Source of the DNA: Mixta tenebrionis
GTDB taxonomy: Bacteria; Pseudomonadota; Gammaproteobacteria; Enterobacterales; Enterobacteriaceae
Direction of reading: 5' to 3'
Length of the DNA: 64,000 nt
Assembly (NCBI RefSeq): GCF_006517625.1
Contig: NZ_VHQI01000003.1
Span: forward strand, 369,286-433,285
In this document: positions 61,077-64,000 of the stretch, in pieces
Numbering within the stretch: position 1 is the first letter of the stretch
Layout of the letters: the number at the start of each line of letters is the position of its first letter
Program-made: the position numbers and the translations under genes
Notes under the pieces: model-generated
The model's input: only the letters and a program-made list of their open reading frames with translations
What the model was told of the DNA's origin: nothing
The model's database searches: none

Positions 61077-63425
61077 ATGATTACCAAACTGACCGGGATA
61101 GCTATCGCCCTGATCGGCATAGCTATGCTTTATATGGGCGGCAAGCTGCTGTTGCTTGGGGGAAGCCCGTTTTACGTGGTAATGGCGCTTGGCCTGCTGT
61201 TTATCGCCGGCGCGCTGGTGATGAAGAAGCGGATAGCGTTAAGCGCCTGTGCCGTACTATTGTGGATTACGCTGTTCTGGATGATTTATGAAGTGGGCTT
61301 TGATAAATGGCAGTGGATACCGCGTGGCGATATCCTCGGTCTGATCGGCGTCTGGCTGGCGATGCCGTGGGTGGTGCGTCCGCTGACCGGACGTAAATAT
61401 CATCCGCTGCTGGGCTCAACGCTGATCGTTATCGTGGCGGTAGTTATCGGCCTGATGTTTTACGATCCGCTGTCGCAGGAAGGAACGATCGGCAATGCGC
61501 GCCAGCCTGGCGATGCCGCCGTGGCGCGCAATGACTGGAGCGCCTACGGCGGCGCCAATAGCGGCCTGCGTTTCTCCGCGCTGAACCAGATTAACCGGGA
61601 GAACGTGAAAGATTTGCAGGTAGCCTGGACCTATCATACCGGCGATCTGCGGCAGGGCGATGACGCCAGCGAATATACTTTCGAAGCGACGCCGCTAAAG
61701 GTGAACAATACGCTCTATTTCTGTACGCCGCATAACGAGGTTCATGCGCTGGTGCCGGAAACCGGCGCGCTGAAGTGGAAATATGTGCCGGAGAAAGATC
61801 GCTCTTATCTGCAGCAGCATCAGACCTGCCGAGGCGTCAGCTACTATGAAACACCGGCTGAGCAGGCTCCGGCCGCAGCGGCTGCCGCTATCTGTCGCAA
61901 GCGCATCTTTAACGCCACCACCGACGCTAAGCTGATCGCGCTGGATGCCGATACCGGTAAACGCTGTGCCGATTTCGGTACGGATGGCATTGTCGATCTG
62001 CGTACGAATATGGGCGAAATCCGTCCGCACGCGCTGATGCAGACCGCCGCGCCGCTGGTGGCAGGCAATCTGGTGATTGTCGGCGGCTCGGTGATGGATA
62101 ACGGCTTCAACAGCGGTAACCCTTCCGGCGTTATCCGCGCCTATGATGTGCAGAGCGGGCGGCTGGTATGGAACTTCGATCCGGCTAATCCCGAACACAC
62201 GCAGCCTGTCGCCGCCGACCAGCGCTATCCTTACGATACGCCGGTTGCCTGGGGCACCCTCAGCGCCGATATGAAAAACGGTCTGATTTACGTGCCGTTC
62301 GGCAACGCCTCGCCGGATGAGCTGGGCATTGAACGCGACGCCAGCAGCAATACGGAAAAATTCCGCGACGCGCTGGTGGCGCTGGATCTGAAAACCGGCG
62401 CCTTTAAGTGGCGTTTCCAGAGCGCTAACCACGATCTGTGGGACCGTGATAATCCGTCGCAGCCTTCGCTGCTGGATATCGACTATCAGGGCGCACGCCA
62501 GCCGGTTGTAGTGCTGCCAACTAAAACCGGTAACCTGTTTGTGCTCAATCGCCTGACCGGCCAGCCGGTTTATCCGATTAAGCAGGTGCCGGTTTCCACC
62601 GATGGCGTGGCCGGTGAGAAATTTGCCGCTACCCAGCCGGTTTCCAGCCTGAACTTCCTGCCGGAGCCGCTGAGCGAAAAATCGATGTGGGGCATTACGC
62701 CGTTCGATCAGATGGCGTGCCGCATAGATTTCAAATCCCTGCGCTACGACGGCAACCCGTGGACGCCGTCAACCGAGCAGGGCTCCATCGTCTTCCCTGG
62801 CAATATCGGCGTGTTTAACTGGGGTTCGGTGGCGATCGATCCTGAGCGCCAGATACTGGTCGCCTCGCCGGTGCGCCTGGCGTACAAATATACGCTGATT
62901 AAGCGCACGCCCGCGACCGCAACGCAGCGTATGTTTACTCAGGATGGCCAGCCTTACTGGAATGAAAACTTCCACGGCGACTATGCGATTCATATCCAGC
63001 AGCTTGCCTCAGACCTGGGGATCCCGTGCATTGCGCCGCCGTGGGGGCGCATGGTTGGCGTGGATCTGAAAAGCGGTAAAACGGAGTGGCTGCGTCGCAT
63101 TGGCACGACGAAAAACCTCAACACCAGCTTCCTGCCGGGCCGTTTCCCCATCGGCTTCCCAATGGGCATGGTGGCGCACGGCGGCCCGCTGATGACCGCG
63201 GGCGATCTGGTATTCCACGGCGCCACGGCGGATAACTTCTTCCGTGCCTATGACGTCAACAGCGGCAAGCTGCTGTGGCAGACCGAACTGGGCGCAGGCG
63301 CGCAGGCGACGCCTTCTACCTGGCTGGGCAACGATGGCAAGCAGTATGTGGTCATCGCCGCCGGCGGTCACGGTTCGCTCGGCACTAAGCTGGGCGACAG
63401 CGTAGTGGCGTTCCGTCTGAAATAA
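61077..63425 (+). CDS. gcd: Membrane-bound PQQ-dependent dehydrogenase, glucose (Gcd) family
   Basis: 782 residues (E. coli Gcd 796). Five N-terminal helices fill about 1-135 (ending LIVIVAVVIGLMFYDPL); an eight-bladed PQQ propeller follows in the periplasm from about 150 (WSAYGGANSGLRFSALNQIN). Catalytic and PQQ-contact regions line up with E. coli Gcd: HDLWDRDNPSQP (Asp466 region), PTKTGNLFVLNR (Lys493 region), EQGSIVFPGNIGVFNWG, FPMGMVAHGGPLMTAGDLVFHGATADN and YVVIAAGGHGSLGTKLGD. It oxidises an aldose, classically glucose to gluconolactone, and passes electrons to ubiquinone. An Ala-run (APAAAAAAICRK) breaks one loop. Similarity to E. coli Gcd is moderate, so another sugar or a quinate-type substrate is possible. 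No pqq biosynthesis genes are in the window. Confidence 0.85.
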   Translation: MITKLTGIAIALIGIAMLYMGGKLLLLGGSPFYVVMALGLLFIAGALVMKKRIALSACAVLLWITLFWMIYEVGFDKWQWIPRGDILGLIGVWLAMPWVVRPLTGRKYHPLLGSTLIVIVAVVIGLMFYDPLSQEGTIGNARQPGDAAVARNDWSAYGGANSGLRFSALNQINRENVKDLQVAWTYHTGDLRQGDDASEYTFEATPLKVNNTLYFCTPHNEVHALVPETGALKWKYVPEKDRSYLQQHQTCRGVSYYETPAEQAPAAAAAAICRKRIFNATTDAKLIALDADTGKRCADFGTDGIVDLRTNMGEIRPHALMQTAAPLVAGNLVIVGGSVMDNGFNSGNPSGVIRAYDVQSGRLVWNFDPANPEHTQPVAADQRYPYDTPVAWGTLSADMKNGLIYVPFGNASPDELGIERDASSNTEKFRDALVALDLKTGAFKWRFQSANHDLWDRDNPSQPSLLDIDYQGARQPVVVLPTKTGNLFVLNRLTGQPVYPIKQVPVSTDGVAGEKFAATQPVSSLNFLPEPLSEKSMWGITPFDQMACRIDFKSLRYDGNPWTPSTEQGSIVFPGNIGVFNWGSVAIDPERQILVASPVRLAYKYTLIKRTPATATQRMFTQDGQPYWNENFHGDYAIHIQQLASDLGIPCIAPPWGRMVGVDLKSGKTEWLRRIGTTKNLNTSFLPGRFPIGFPMGMVAHGGPLMTAGDLVFHGATADNFFRAYDVNSGKLLWQTELGAGAQATPSTWLGNDGKQYVVIAAGGHGSLGTKLGDSVVAFRLK

Positions 63426-63443
63426 AATATTGATTTAGTAATT

Positions 63444-63468
63444 AAGGCGCCTGCGGGCGCCTTTTTGC
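63444..63468 (+). terminator. Terminator of the PQQ dehydrogenase gene
   Basis: AAGGCGCC / GGCGCCTT with a TGCG loop, then TTTTT. Confidence 0.88.
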
Positions 63469-63967
63469 TAAGCCGTACGCTGTTTCTGCATCTCAACCCT
63501 GTTGGGCTTAACTATTATGCAGCGGCTTGCTGCTAAATAACGCAACCTGATAACGCATTGCATGCGGCAAATTACCGCTGTTATTAATGCGCGCTATAAA
63601 GAAAGATCGCTACAGGCAGGGCTGAATATCTCTCCGCTTAACGGGTAGGGCGCAGGTCAGCGCCAGAATAAATACGTTTATTTTTAGCGGGCGTGGCTAT
63701 TCAATCTGCAGTATGCGGCAAGGGCCGCATCGCCGCCGTTCGCAACAGGCTTTTATATTCAATAATGCTTGACTCCTTGTTGCAAAATAAAGCTAATTGC
63801 AGATGCGGGTAATTATTTAAGTAAAAATAACCACAAACAGAATAATTACATGTCAACGTATTGATTGGGCGGAAATATATTTTTACCACGGCAGGGGTCG
63901 GGATTAATAATTGACACCCTGCTATTCGGCAGTATTTAATTCTTAAAAATTTTACTGCCTTTAATTC
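63469..63967. other. Intergenic region at the window end
   Basis: About 500 bp. The first half is of average composition, the second strongly AT-rich. A 62-codon minus frame (63701-63889) has no Shine-Dalgarno and biased composition; not called. No repeats noticed. Confidence 0.4.
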
Positions 63968-64000
63968 ATGGATGAATATTATGCCCAGCCGGATTACCGT
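63968..64000 (+). CDS. Possible start of a gene running off the window
   Basis: An ATG at 63968 opens MDEYYAQPDYR up to the edge; an overlapping ATG at 63972 opens MNIMPSRIT in another frame. Neither has a good Shine-Dalgarno. Eleven codons are too few to judge. Confidence 0.2.
   Translation, partial: MDEYYAQPDYR

Noticed and set aside
63701..63889. 62-codon minus-strand frame near the window end
   Set aside because: No ribosome site, AT-rich, no motif.

Overview
The window reads as chromosome of a high-GC Enterobacterales member, most like the Erwiniaceae (Pantoea/Mixta/Erwinia type). This rests on recognisable homologues of E. coli genes (sotB, ydcO-sutR, yncD/pqqU, ahpCF, puuE, gabD, gcd) mixed with blocks common in plant- and environment-associated enterics (srfABC, an OpgC-type polysaccharide locus). 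The species call is an inference; no rRNA or tRNA gene is visible.

Layout. 1-4.3 kb: truncated sotB, an Rrf2 regulator, small unknown genes, a MarA/SoxS-type regulator and a secreted barnase-type RNase with its barstar inhibitor. 4.3-11.1 kb: srfA-srfB-srfC operon on the minus strand. 11.8-18.9 kb: a YciG-type stress protein, ydcO/sutR sharing a palindromic operator, a GNAT enzyme, the PQQ receptor pqqU, a beta-hydroxyacid dehydrogenase and small exported proteins. 18.9-34.5 kb: two divergent operons that look like one surface- or periplasmic-polysaccharide system. The minus operon encodes a cellulose-synthase-like GT2, three DUF3131 proteins, a soluble hybrid histidine kinase and a GH2 glycosidase. 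The plus operon encodes an OpgC acyltransferase, a putative outer-membrane barrel, and a complete partner-switch module (receiver-PP2C phosphatase, STAS protein, RsbW-type kinase). 34.6-41.7 kb: a MetC paralogue, an exported CE1-type esterase, an AriR-type protein, an arylamine N-acetyltransferase, two LysR regulators and a short-chain dehydrogenase. 41.8-44 kb: ahpC-ahpF with an attenuator between them.

44-47.2 kb is an AT-richer accessory patch: a decayed chemotaxis-receptor-like fragment, an 81-residue protein with a class II microcin-type double-glycine leader, and a 343-residue Cre-type tyrosine recombinase with all six catalytic residues. About 230 bp upstream of the recombinase is a 40-bp inverted repeat laid out like loxP. 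47.2-60.1 kb is a polyamine/GABA block: PuuB-like oxidase, PuuP-like importer, MocR/GabR-type regulator, puuE, gabD, a second APC permease, a Cache-domain protein, a GntR regulator and an aminobutyraldehyde-dehydrogenase-like enzyme. The window ends with an exported NTF2-like protein and a membrane PQQ dehydrogenase of the Gcd family, which fits functionally with the PQQ receptor at 15-17 kb.

The two points most worth pursuing are the partner-switch-controlled GT2/DUF3131/OpgC polysaccharide locus and the chromosomal Cre-like recombinase with its adjacent lox-like site, next to a microcin-like gene.
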